Below are positions 1 through 11,664 of a stretch of 64,000 nt of DNA, in pieces (the stretch's first letter is position 1; each line of letters starts with the position of its first letter). Under the pieces are notes generated by a model. That model saw only the letters and a list, made by a program, of their open reading frames with translations. It was not told the DNA's origin and ran no database searches. The position numbers and the translations under genes were made by a program. The stretch covers positions 1,334,286-1,398,285 of the forward strand of contig RPFO01000034.1 in the NCBI GenBank assembly GCA_009746045.1, in the 5' to 3' direction. The DNA comes from Mesostigma viride. Lineage: Eukaryota; Streptophyta; Mesostigmatophyceae; Mesostigmatales; Mesostigmataceae.

Positions 1-330
1 GCGTTTTGATGAGTAGTGTAGTTAGGCTTTTCTAGATAGAGTTAGGATAGTTCGATCACGCGGCTTCCTCCACCCCATCCATCATGAAATATGTGCTACA
101 TGACCTCCCCACGGAGGCATGTTATAATTTAATTTAATTTTAATATCCCTGAGAAGGGGCATATGGCTTTTAATACATTCTAGGCTACTTCATGCAAGGG
201 TGGGAATGTAAGCTACCCCTGCTCTAGGTGCACCAGGGCACCTGCACCACCATGTCATATTACAACCAAAACTGGTCGTCATCATGCAAGCATCTGAAGC
301 ATGGTCGCAAAACTTCGTGTGCAAAATCTC
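1..330. repeat. Dispersed repeat A, copy 1 (no gene)
   Basis: I see no coding sequence here. The stretch at about 150-265, with its core around GGGGCATATGGCTTTTAATA, closely matches 56790-56905, including the following Cys/Pro-codon-like CACCTGCACC segment. It is therefore a dispersed repeat of unknown class. The match runs in the same orientation at both sites. No terminal repeats or target duplication could be defined. Confidence 0.55.
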
Positions 331-535
331 ATGTCATAAGGAGCCCAACATTATGACAATTGCCAGGCTTTGTAAAGATTTTTGATTTAACGATGACTAC
401 AGCACAAACAGTGAGCGAAACCCTGGTGCATGTGAATGCCTGAGTGGCGACTGTTCCTAACAGAATGCAAGATGTAAGGTAGACATTGCGAGTATGCCAC
501 AAATGTGTGATGTGCAGTGCACATGCATGTGAGCT

Positions 536-592
536 ACCATGGTCCGGATTCTCCCGATTTCTGGCCTGCGCTGGTTGTCTCCTTGATGTATA
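536..592 (-). repeat. Dispersed repeat B, short fragment
   Basis: A roughly 55-base piece whose reverse complement starts GGAGACAACCAGCGCAGGCC. The same sequence starts the longer copies at 36370 and 46092 and recurs at 57028-57085. The paralogous block at about 4140 lacks it, so it is an insertion into copy 1 of the C-rich block. Confidence 0.65.
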
Positions 593-1678
593 CCCCATGA
601 CACCATACTTCTAAACTACTTAAGAACCTTGGCACATTGCAAAATGGGAAAGAAAGCTGAACAATACATGCAACATCACTCACTAACACAGCCATGTGAT
701 TGCTACCAACACGTACCATGTACATCCTGTGTGAAATTATTGGCAACGACACGCCAAGCAAACGCCAAGGTATAGTATAACTGCGACAGGCTGGCACATG
801 TCACCTGGCATCCACGTATGCTCACCCCAAGGCATTGGCATATCCCCATGTCTATATCCGTTGCCCTTTGTGCGTACCGAGTCACCCATGCAGTCACCCA
901 CCCATGCATCCACCTGGCCCACCCACACAAGTACTCATACACTTGCGCACCTGAGTACCCAGCCACCCACTGGTCCACCCACCCGGTGACCCAGCCAGCC
1001 AGCCACGCACCTACTAAACCAACCTATCTAACCACTCGTGCACCCAGGCACCCAGCCACATACCCACCCACTGGGACATCCACCCACCCAGCTAGCCACA
1101 TATGCAATCTACCCACCTAGGCAATAAGGAGGCATTCACCCATCCTTTTATCCAGGCACCCATTACTAAAACCACGCAGCCACCTAACCACCCAGCCAGC
1201 TGGCCCCATGTGTGCCCACCAGGCCGCCCACCCCTGACCCACCCACGCCCCTTCCCACTCGACCACTCTTTCCCCCCATACCCTTATACCCACCGACCTG
1301 CACCCACTCACCCTCACACATCCACATCCTCTCAGCCAGTCACCCACCCATCTCACCCCTAACATGCACAGCCCTCCACCCGCGATAGGTGAGTCGATCC
1401 CAACTACAAAACCACCCACCCACCCATATCCGTGCACCCACCCACCCATCTACCTTCCCCATCGCTCACCCCACCCACTTCTAATCACAGCTACACATCC
1501 ACCCGCCACAAACCAACGGTGCAAATCCTCCAGCCCATGCAACAGTTTCACTCAGGCATCCAACAATGCACCCACCTAGGAGTTCCCAAACCCCGTCGAT
1601 CCCCCAGCCACCTGGCGATTCACTTATAAGCAACCACCCTTGCACCCATCCACCCACCATAACCACCCACCCACCCGC

Positions 1679-1834
1679 CCTCCCTCCCTCCCTCCCTCCC
1701 TCCCTCCCTCCCTCCCTCCCTCCCTCCCTCCCTCCCTCCCTCCCTCCCTCCCTCCCTCCCTCCCTCCCTCCCTCCCTCCCTCCTCCCTCCCTCCCTCCCT
1801 CCCTCCCTCCCTCCCTCCCTCCCTCCCTCCCTCC
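1679..1834. repeat. (TCCC)n microsatellite
   Basis: Nearly perfect TCCC tetranucleotide array with one phase slip near 1782. It produces open Leu-Pro-Pro-Ser frames on plus and Gly-Arg-Glu-Gly frames on minus, which are artefacts. The paralogous block at 5.3 kb has no such array, so this is a local expansion. Confidence 0.95.
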
Positions 1835-2049
1835 CGCCACCCCACCCACCCACCCTCTCCAACTGCATGTGGACTGCCTCTCCCAGCGACTCGGCCAGCC
1901 GTTTGAGTGTGTTTGGGACCATATGCTGATGCCCATGGATATTACGCGCGCCATCAACCAGGCAACACCAGTGACACTTGAGCTCCTTGTTATCCTTCTC
2001 ATCGGATGTACTGACGACACCCTGCACAATTACAGCTCACAAGGCAACT

Positions 2050-3985
2050 AACATGCTGGAGGAACGCATCCGCCGCAGTGGACGTCAGTAACGGATGTTG
2101 CAATGTTGCTGGAGGGAGGTCAATCGACCGCACCCGTACATACAAGGGGCAATTATTGATGCGTCATACCCAAAACAGGAAGAAAATGTGGCACAACTAA
2201 CCTTGCCATCAACATGGATGGACGGAGTTGGAGACCAACTGCAGCGCGGCATTCGCAAGGGCACAGGCTGTGTTGTTCAGCAGGTCCACCGCTGGACTGC
2301 CCGATGCCGAGTCCAGGTTCTTCCTTACACAAACTCTCCACAAGCGTGATTGTCGCGTCCTTGGCTGCCAACTGCGGAAAGGAGGCCAGTGCTCGCTTCA
2401 GCAGGAACTCGGCAATTGCAATCACGGTGGGCCCTGGCACGATTTGCAGGCCTACACATGCTTGCCCCGCATGTGCCTCCCCCACGTGTGCATCCACCGC
2501 AGTTGACGTGCTCGCTCGCAGCTCCCACTACCGCTGGCTTCGTTGCCATGTTCCTCCACCCGTTGCCTCTTGCATCTTAGCTGTTCCTCGCGCTTCTCCG
2601 CAGCCTCTCTTTCCCTCTCTTCCTCTCTCTTTTCTGCTGCCGTTCATGCCTTGCTCCAGATATAGATGTGGCTGCTTAGGCGTTCAATCTGCATCACAGA
2701 ATTGGACGATATGCACGTCAAAGGAAAGCCAACCAAGCAGCAACATTACCAACAATGTAGCGGGAGGGTCAGTGCAGAGGCCAGCAACATAACTGCCTTA
2801 GTCTTGTACTCCTACCATACACATTAGGGAAGACTGCTGGCATGGCAGCCTGCATCACAGCAATGAATTGCCGCCAACTAAAATAAGAGAGTGACTCACC
2901 GCTACTCTTCCCTGAAGCCGACTGGTCACACCTCCATTGTGGCGTTGTTTTACCACTTTAAGGCTCTTCCACAGCGTGCGATTTTGTTGATGCCATTTTC
3001 TCAATTCCTGTAGCATATATTTTGCCCCCGCCGCACGCTTCCATGGGTTGCCATGTACATCATACTTTGCTGATGCTGCAGAGAAGTCAAGCGGTTCTTT
3101 GCATTCCCTCACCTGTATTCAACGGCAACGCCAAAACGGAATGCCAACGAATGCGGAGCGGGGGAACAAGGCATAAATCAACGCATGGTGAACTGGCAGA
3201 TGCTGAGGCAGACACGACAATGCACTGGGTGCATGGCAACCATGTGAACACTGATGGTAGCATTCACATGCCTAACAAGCATTTTCTCTGTTTCCCCTGG
3301 GTTAGAGTGTAAGGCCTATGCAAACCCAGCTAAACAACAAAACAACACATCCTAAACTGCGCTAACTGACATGGGCAACAAACATGGCCAATGGACACAA
3401 CACCTTGAAATGGCCTTTTTTTTACATAAATTATGGCCCATGGCAAGTTTATTGTCCGATTGACCTAGGATTGGATCCCACCACTCCCCGGGATGTGTCT
3501 GGCTAGTGGTGGAGTAGTTGAGTCAAAATGTTAAGTTTACATGGTACTCCCTGCTTAAGTTAACTCCAGATCCAAGGCCAAAACTGGCCACCTAAACCAC
3601 TTGCACTTGCATAGAAACAATAGTTGATCTCAGATTATGCTGTAACTTTGCAGTGGTGATGAATAATAGTTGTTCTGACCTTGTACAAAGTTCTACGCCA
3701 TTTGGAGCCCTAGTTGGTGACAAATGCTAGCAAAATTTTGCTAGCATTTGTCATTAATGGCCATTTAAAATCAATATTTAACCCAAATAATGTCAGAATG
3801 CCACCAAAACTTATTGCCATCATGCCAGCACCTGAAGCAAGGTCTCAACAAGTCATGAGCAGAAATTCAGATCATGCAGAGCCCAAAATGGTGACATTTG
3901 CCAGCAATTGTCACCATTTTTTGCTTTTTTACCCACAATTTTAACAACATTACCCACCAAAACATTCTCCAAGCTGGGGCGCATC
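2050..3985. other. No recognisable gene
   Basis: Mixed-composition sequence. The longest frames (about 190 codons at 2214-2792 plus, 114 codons at 2153-2497 minus) overlap each other and show no family motif. The last 300 bases hold two hairpins: the perfect palindrome at 3718-3753 and a 12-bp stem (3885-3896 with 3909-3920). The sequence from about 3770 on resembles the start of copy 1 at 330. Confidence 0.5.
3718..3753. repeat. Perfect 36-bp palindrome
   Basis: Two 18-base arms with no spacer; each arm reads TGACAAATGCTAGCAAAA on its own strand. It lies in non-coding sequence next to a second hairpin at 3885-3920 whose arms read AAAATGGTGACA. It may be a foldback or MITE remnant; nothing else supports a function. 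Confidence 0.85.
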
Positions 3986-5560
3986 ATTTAAATCTTTGCA
4001 GGCAACTCAAGAATGACTAGTACAAACAGTGTGCAAAACCTTGGTGCATGTGAATGCCTGAGTGGTGACCATTGCTAGCAGAATCCATCATGTAAGGTAG
4101 GCATTGCCAGTATGCCACAAAGCTGTGATGTGCAGTGCATGTCCATATGTATACCCCATGACACCGTGCCTCTAAACTACTTGGCACATTGCAAAATGGG
4201 AAGGAAAGGTGAATAATACATGCCACATCACTAACACAGCCATTTGAATGCTACCAACACGCACCATGCATGATATACACTGCGTGTACAGTAATACATG
4301 TCGAGAATATGCCGAGCGAGCATATCAAGGTGCAGTGACCCCAACGCTGGCACATGTCACCTGGCATCCACGTATGCTCACATGATATGGCATTGGCATA
4401 TCCCATGTCTCCATCTCTTGCACTTTGTGCGCACCAAGCCACCCATGCAGTCGCCCACCCATGCAGCTACCTGGCCACCCACCCACACAACTGCTCACAC
4501 ACTCGCGCGCCCGTGCACCCAGACAGCCACCTGTCCTCCCACCCAGTGACCCACCCACCAAGCCAGCCGCGCACGTGCTTACCCAACTTATACAACCATG
4601 CGTGCACCTAGGCACCCAACCACCTACCAACCCACTTGGACATCCACCCACCCACCAAGGCACCTGCGCAACCCACACACCAACTAGGTAATAAGCAGGC
4701 ATTCCCCCATCCAATGAGCCAACCACCCAACCACCCAACCACCTAAACACCCAGCCAGCTGGCCCCATATGCACCCGTCCGGCCACCCACAGTTGACCCA
4801 CCCACGCACCTACCCACTCAACCATTCACTGCCCCCACACCCTTATACCCACTGACCCACCCACTGACCCACCCACACATGCATTTTCTCAGCCAGCACC
4901 CCGGCACCTACCTCACCCCAAACCTGCACAGCCCTTCACCCGTGATAGGTGAGTCGGTCCCAACCATAAACCCATCCACGCATCCATATCTGTGCGCCCA
5001 CCCGTCCATCTACCCGTCCCTTCGCCCACCCACCCACATCTAGTCATCTACACATCCACCAGCCACCAGCCACCAATGGCCCACCCACCAACCCACACAC
5101 ACACATACATCCCTAACCAACCAACCACCAACACACCACCCTCAAAAACGTGCAGTTGTTTCACTCATGCATCCAACAACCCACCCACTTCAAAGTCCCC
5201 AAAGCCTATCATCACCCAGCCACCTGGGCATCTGCCAATAACCGACCGCCCTTGCACTCATCCACCCACCATGACCAGCCAGCCAGCCACCCACCCTCTC
5301 CAACTGCCTGTGCTCCCACCTACGCAGCCAGCCATTTACCAAAGCATCCACCTATCAGCCACCCACCTGCCATTGAACCCACCCACGCCTAGGCATCCCT
5401 TGAAGCATCTATAGCCCAAGCCTCCCACCCAAGGCTCTCTGGGCAATCAAACAACCAAACAACCAATCACCCAGCTATACAACCACCTAACCACCTAACC
5501 ACTCAACAACACAATCACCGAACCACCTAACTACCCAACACCCAAACCAGCCAGGCATGT
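3985..5560. repeat. C-rich CCCA repeat block, copy 2
   Basis: Second copy of the block at 330-2050, same orientation. It shares the mixed-sequence head (3990-4380) and the CCCA-rich body, including matched segments around GTGATAGGTGAGTCG (1384 and 4940). Pro/Thr/His-rich frames on plus are compositional. After about 5560 the sequence returns to ordinary composition. Confidence 0.7.
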
Positions 5561-6490
5561 GCCCGCCTCGCATGCCCTCACCATTGCAACACCCCATACA
5601 CGCCCCGCTCACCTAGCCAGCCACACACCCAGCCAGTCTCCTGCTCAACTCACGCATGAAGGCAATATCAGCCATGCATGGCCTCACCTTGCATCACTTG
5701 CATTGCCTGGTTAATTTGCATGAGACAGCTTCCATCTCATTGTCAGCAACTGAAAAGGCTCTTTCTTCACAGTAATGAATAAGCTACAACGTTGGAAACG
5801 TTCTCCCATCCCTCTTTAAAACAGTCTTTAAATCAGAAAGACAAGGGCAAATCTCTGGACAAGGTGGCAATAACCACTGCACCATGCTCTTGAGAAAGTC
5901 TTAACAACCCAGCTTTCTACCCTTTTAGAAGCTGCCTTGCGTTAGCAACGATTCTGGGCCCTCTGGCTCGCTCACCTGGCTTAATCTGCGCTTCTTTATG
6001 GCTGCCGGGATATGCGAAGCTTGGGCCGAGGGTGTCGTGGCGAGGTCGTCTGCCCGACTCATCACTTCTCGAAACCGCACTGCCGACTAATAAAAACGAT
6101 GCCCCCCTTTGCCTTTTGTATCTGGCGTCAAAAGAACAATGAACTCGCTTGGAAACACTGTCGCAAAGAGCTTCCTACAGGCATTATAAGCAATTTTCGC
6201 AGCTTTTACCGCACTTACTGCACATCCGGAAGACCATTAGCGGCCTTCGCGCGGAATCTTGGGCACGCCATATCTTCTGCTGGCTCATTGCCGCAGGCTG
6301 GCAGTATAGGAAGGTCGGGCATAGCCTAAAGAGCTGATTATCTGACGACAAAGATATGCATTGCATGAAGCAAGAAACAGACGGATTTCGCACCCCCATA
6401 TTTATTCACGTCAATGCCGGACAATTAAAAGCGAAACTCAAAAAACGAAAACACTAACGTTTTCGGGAATATTATAACGAACAAGCTGAG
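5560..6490. other. No recognisable gene
   Basis: Mixed sequence. A plus-strand frame at 6012-6329 (105 codons) and overlapping frames show no recognisable domain. This stretch may be the interior of the CACTA element whose right end is at 6839. Confidence 0.35.
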
Positions 6491-6519
6491 CTGCCAGCTA
6501 TGTCGCGGTTTACGATCCA

Positions 6520-6839
6520 GTTAACGATAACGGCTCCGTAACCACCCCAGTGCCTAATATTGGGGCAGCTATGGCGCCGTAACCACTACCTGACCCGTCC
6601 CGTATACCCCAACGTAACCTGAACCGAAGCCGTTCACGCCCCCGTAAACATAACCGGCCCAGTTACTGGGCCGTACCGAATCTCGGGGCCAATATTCCGA
6701 ATGGTACCGTAACCGGTCCGGTAACCCAAACCGCCAACGAATACGGACCCGTAACCTGGCCCGTCGAAGTTACCGGGCAGGTTACGGGGGCGTCGAAGTT
6801 ACCGGACAGGTTACGGGGGCTTCAAATTAACTCCTAGTG
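6520..6839. mobile_element. Right end of a third CACTA-type transposon
   Basis: The stretch ends in AACTCCTAGTG (6829-6839). Its reverse complement CACTAGGAGTT closely resembles the CACTAGGAACTC termini of the two complete elements in this window. The 300 bases inside it are packed with GGTTACGG/CCGTAACC motifs in both orientations, which is the subterminal repeat pattern typical of CACTA (EnSpm) elements. No matching left end was found, so it lies outside the window or has been lost. Target duplication cannot be checked. Confidence 0.6.
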
Positions 6840-7000
6840 TAGGTTGTCCCTGCCCTGCTGTGTTTGTTCCGTATGTGTTCAGCCCCCTGACATTCCACGT
6901 TACTAGTGTGAGCTGGCTCATGGCTATGATATAGGGAAGAGGGGGGACAAGGGCGGGGGCAGGCGTACCTTGCTGGCGTCGGGGTGAGGGCGCTTGCCTT

Positions 7001-9480
7001 TCACTGCTGATGCCACGCCCACTGTCGCACAGGTGCCGAGTTCCGCATCAGTGAGGTCGAGGTCCGATGGCAGGCTGTCCGAGTCCTGGTCCGCTGCCCG
7101 CATGCCCCTGGGAGCGTGGTCGCTGGTGGGTGGGGCTGAGACTGAAGGCGTTGGCGCGCCCGTCGCGAGTGGCGGGTCAGGGACCTGAACTGGTCGATGT
7201 CGATGCCCGACACGGCCAGCGCTTTGGCCAGTTTCACCGGGGCCCAGCGGCAGCCGGTAAGGGGCAGCGCGTCACCCCTCGTGTGAGTGGTCGTGCAGGG
7301 GATAATGATCTGGATGGTGTGCCATCTGGTGGCGGCAGTGGGCTCGATGGCCCGCGTACGCAGGGACGTCGTGGTGCTGTCCACCGTCACGATCTCGCTC
7401 ATGCCCATGTCCCGCAGCTTCGTGGTGCAGGCGTTCGCAAACATGTCTAATGGCATGCATGACGGGGCCGCGTCTAACGACAGCCCCCGTGGGTGACCAC
7501 CTGGGAAGATATGGTTCCTGCGCCTCATTGAGAGGGCACAGGACGGTCCCCTGTTCCGCCGGGTAGGAAATCAGCATGATCATTTCTAAACCAAGCTGTG
7601 CGGTGCGCGGAATCTCCCATGCAGCGACCGCGTTCCATGGGGCCAGGGCGGTGAGAAGCCATGCCGTGATGGTCTTAGCGCGGTCGTTGACGGGGGTGCG
7701 ATTGTCGCCTAAGGAGGCGGTACCGGTGGCGGCTGCGTAACGCTTCTGTTTGGCGATGGCTGTGCGAGAGCGCTCCGGGCATTCTTTGCTGATGTGTTCC
7801 CTCGTGGCAAAGCAGCTAACGCAAACGGGATCCTCGTAATTCACTTGAGTGGTGATGAAGTTAATACCCCTGGCATTGGCGTACTTTTGAGGTACTGTGA
7901 TGATGTCGGGGATGCAGCGGCCCGTTGCCGGAGTAGCCGCCTGGCATGCCAATAATGTGGTCAGCACCCTTGTCCTCGACTCCCATGTCCGGGTCGAAGT
8001 GGGGGGTGTACATAACCCATGACAGCTGTCTGTACGCGCCGTGTGTCGCTGCCGTCAGTCCTCAGGGGTGTGTCGGTATCTTCTATGATTACGATGTTGG
8101 AAGCTGTCCCCCACGTCTCGACCACGAGTCGAAGCATGCATGTGCTCCTGCCTGTAGAGCGCTGAAACGTTGTATATGCTGCCGGTAGGTCTGCTGGCGT
8201 GAAGCGACGGAGTCGGAGTGCCTTGCCCGCCACCGTGCATGACGAACGCCTCTTGCTGCCCCGCTTCCGTGTGCTTGGTAAGTGCTGCTGTGGCATCCGC
8301 TGCTGTAGGAAATTTGACATGGATGTTGGGCTGGTTCTTTACCCCCCCACAGATGGCGCCCCCTATTTGGCTCATGGTCTGCTCGACGGCGCGCCGTTCA
8401 GGTCCGGACACGTCGCGGCCATGGATGAGGATGACCAGGAGTCTCTGCTGCATGGATTTTGCGAGTTCATCCATGGCCGGGCTCCATCTGACCCTGCCGG
8501 ATACTTTATCTGCAGTCGTAGGTTCCGTGTAGGTCCCCATGGCGAGGTGAGGTCGGACCTGCGAAAGGTGCAAGACACGGCGCAACATGAACAGGGCGTG
8601 GGCGTGAGATAGTCGTTAAAAGAGAGGCCTACTGTGCAGTGTGCTATGAGCAGAAACAAAGCGATTGGAAAGGCTGCATTACACCCACGTCTGGGTAATG
8701 GCAGCAGGTATTGAAAAAATTCGTTATGGGGGTATCTCGGTGATAACGGATCACCAGGTGTGGCGATAACTATTCCATAGTCATTGCGCCAGTGGAAGGG
8801 AAACCGAGGGTACAGGAGGTCACGCTCCGAGGAGACTACTCGCCCACCCAGGTGGAGGGGCCCAGGCCAAGTCCATCCTGCCAATGGGTTTTCGAATCCG
8901 AGCCGTGGCTCACTGACCGAATGCCATAATGGGGTAGCCGTCACTAGAAACAGTGAGGCGAAGGGCGGACTTACGATTTTCGTAAGGCCTGCTCCTTACA
9001 CCCACACGTTTCAAGTGACGGCTAGCTTTTCCGCCCCTCAAGAGAGGTGTCTAGACGTACCTTTTCGTGCTGAATCCGAATCTGCCCTTTGTTTCGCGTT
9101 TAGATTACTACGTAAGGTGCTATCCCGTCCGCCGTCAGGGCCACCATAGCCAGCAGTCCCGAGTTTAAAACTCACCCCCGGATCAGAATCAGACCGGGGT
9201 AATCGCCGCGCGCCTGGTTGCGAGCTACTCCAATCAAGGCCGTTGTTGTTGTTGTTGTGTCCCACGCCGCACATGGGCAGCAGAGAATCTATAGTGGCCG
9301 AGGGCCGGAAACAATCGAGGCCGTAGACTGCCCTAGCGGCGTATCCAGGAGGGAACTCAGGGAACGCGTTAAGGGGACGGTCCCGGCGCGAATATTTTGG
9401 CGCCAAAAAAATGCGCGGTACCCGTCCGTACCGTGAAAAAGTGGTGCACGGTGCGCGCACCCCTATACCGGAGCTGGCCA
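7001..9480 (-). pseudogene. Decayed LINE ORF1-like region
   Basis: Minus-strand coding remains spread over three frames. Reading 5' to 3' on minus: a leader-like stretch (9480-8600); a segment (8588-8055) with a fold-like pattern of LLVILIHGRDVSGPE then HVKFPTAADATAALT, reminiscent of an RRM-type ORF1 domain; then a zinc-knuckle-like CVSCFATREHISKEC (frame 7967-7272). The knuckle spacing is C-x2-C-x5-H-x4-C, one residue longer than the classical CCHC. Frames change at about 8300, 7960 and 7500, so the gene is broken. No reverse transcriptase follows downstream on minus; the CACTA end at 6839 lies there instead. A gag-like protein is an alternative. I infer a nucleic-acid-binding ORF1 from the knuckle and position only. 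Confidence 0.4.
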
Positions 9481-9489
9481 TGGCGACCT

Positions 9490-11270
9490 GCTTTCAGGCA
9501 GAGTAGAAAAAGATAGATCGCGGAATGCAGAGAAACTGAGCGAATCTTGAAGACGATGAGAACACGATCGTACCATTACCGGCATTGTCCTTCGCCCAGC
9601 GGCGCAAGAAAGAACAACCTTCCATGGAATAATAAGACGCGCATCCCGCGAGCCTGGAGAGTGTCTTACCGATCATGACGGAAATCTTGCGGAAACCCAG
9701 CAAATTTTTTAAAGCTTTACCAATAACAATTTAAACGCATCCTTGACGCTAGGCAAAGCCCATAAAACCTGACAATCACCGCCGCCAGCATGCATTCTAA
9801 TTTATTCCTCTCGACGAAAACATCAGATTGGACCCCCGTGGCGATGGTCATCATGCAATAAAATCATCGACACTGCAAAAAACGCGAACTCCGCTACGAA
9901 GTAGTATCATGTTCTCAGCGTGACCCTATGAATGTTTCGCTTCCTTTATGGGTTATCAACGCAAGTTTTCGGCTTCTTTCCGTGCAGTTAGCGCCAGGTA
10001 TAATGCCATTCCGTGCTGCGCATCAACAGATTCCTGGCACCTTAATTTCAGTGGTTTTTATGTACGTTGCATGGCTGGGACGTGTCAAAGCGTAACCGTG
10101 GCATATCGTCAAGTTGTCAGGGATTTGCTGGGTGGTTTCTTGGAAGGAGATTGCTAACAGCACTCAGTTTTGTGTGAATATTGACGCGGCCTTTCTTAGC
10201 AGAGGCTTCATTGTGGTTAGAGGCTCACAAGCTTGAGTTTGTTTCTAGGCAAACGATTGCGCTGGAAAGAAAGGTGGCAGTGGTTTTTCTGAGGGGCATA
10301 CTGCATGGGTGGAACTGCACGTAGGTAGGGGTTATCGTTGTCTTGTTGGCCTTTCTCCCACTAAAATGGGAGAGCCCTAATTCATATGCTAGCAAGGCAA
10401 GGTGACCATGGTAAGAAGCCGCTTGGCAAGCAGCATGTATGATAATTCTGCTTTCTCTGTGGACTGTCTGTTGTTACCCTTGTTGGGCAATTAGTGGATA
10501 TGGCTTTCTAGGGTGTGTTTGAATTTGGTCAGCTTGGTTTTGGGATGATGCCCACATCATAAACCTGGAATATGCTTTAGAAGTGTTGGCTAGGCGTGTA
10601 GAGCTACCTGCCTCATTGTTGTGCACACACGCAACAGGTTGCCCGTGTCGAGGTAAGGCAAGGGCACATGAAGTGCCCAGCCACCTCCTTGTACATTGTG
10701 GTCGAATTGGGCATGGTCAGGAGCCTTTTGGATGGCATAGGGAGTGTTAGTGTGCCTTAATACTCACTAATGCCTTCCTTAGCGTCTGCACAGGTGGCCA
10801 ACTGCCAAAATTAATAACTGCTACATCTGAGCTCAGAATGCCACCAAACTTTGACAGTGCCTTCTATGGTCACATGTGACAGAATTTGACTTGTGCTTTT
10901 CAGGCCTAATTGATGTGTTATGAATGTACACTCACATGTGTATGGGGACGCCCCCCTAAAAAAGCGTATTTTTTGGTCAAAAATTAATAACATGAAGGGA
11001 TGTGCTGATTTTGTTGATCCAATCAGGTAGAAACCATGTCCCATGAAATTTTCATATGGGTTGTACTTTTGGCATGCAACTGGTTCTCCCACTGTTCTCG
11101 GCAAGATGTGCCCCGGACAGCGTTTTTTTCTATTTTTAGCATTAGCCGGTGTATGGCTGCATGGGGGTAGTGACCCCCAACTAGTGGTGGTATGCATGCC
11201 CAAACATCATGTTTATGGTCCCCAAACATCATTCAGTGGTTGTCAGTTGCCGGCATTTCTGTAGTTATTA
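9490..11270. other. No recognisable gene
   Basis: AT-richer sequence than its flanks. The longest frame is 130 codons (10811-11203 minus) with no motif I recognise. TTAATAACT at 10811 and AGTTATTAA at 11263 could be short inverted ends of a 460-bp element, but the match does not extend. A few phrases near 10845-10885 resemble the 173-bp repeat seen at 30 kb. Confidence 0.4.
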
Positions 11271-11664
11271 AGCAGCTTCAGTTTTGATACAATTCCATGG
11301 GACCCTCCCCTTAAACCACCCGCTGAGCATCAACAGCTGTTGACACCTAGTCAACACCATGGCACCGCCGCTCTCCCCCGCCGGCACCCAGTTCTCCTTG
11401 TCTGACGCTGTCGCCGCCGGTGCTGCTGTCGCTGCCGCTGACAGTCGCTGGTATACTGTAAGCCTGGGCACACTGCTGCCTCTGCTCACTTCTGCGACCC
11501 CCTGCATGTTGGCTCGGCACCACGGCGTCATCTCCGGCCGTCAGCGTGGTACACCGGCGACAGACCGGCCGTCGTTAATTGCGCCTTCAGCACTGCCTGC
11601 ATGCTCAAGGCTGTAAACCGGTAGTGTGCACACCAAGCAGCCTCCACCTCCCCAGCCGCAACTC

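Larger units (their letters stand above)
330..2050. repeat. C-rich CCCA repeat block, copy 1
   Basis: About 1.7 kb that matches 3985-5560 base for base over long stretches, for example the segments following GGTGCATGTGAATGCCTGAG and GTGATGTGCAGTGCA in both. The first 450 bases are mixed sequence. From about 880 on it is degenerate CCCA/CCAC sequence that gives long Pro/Thr/His frames on plus and Gly/Trp frames on minus. These frames are compositional and I do not call them genes. Copy 1 differs from copy 2 by a short insert at 536-592 and by an expanded TCCC array. Confidence 0.7.

Noticed and set aside
1481-2051. SLPP/GREG repeat proteins
   Set aside because: Translation of the (TCCC)n array; no independent coding evidence.
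10811-11271. Possible 460-bp TIR element with TTAATAACT ends
   Set aside because: Only nine bases match and the similarity does not extend; no target duplication seen.
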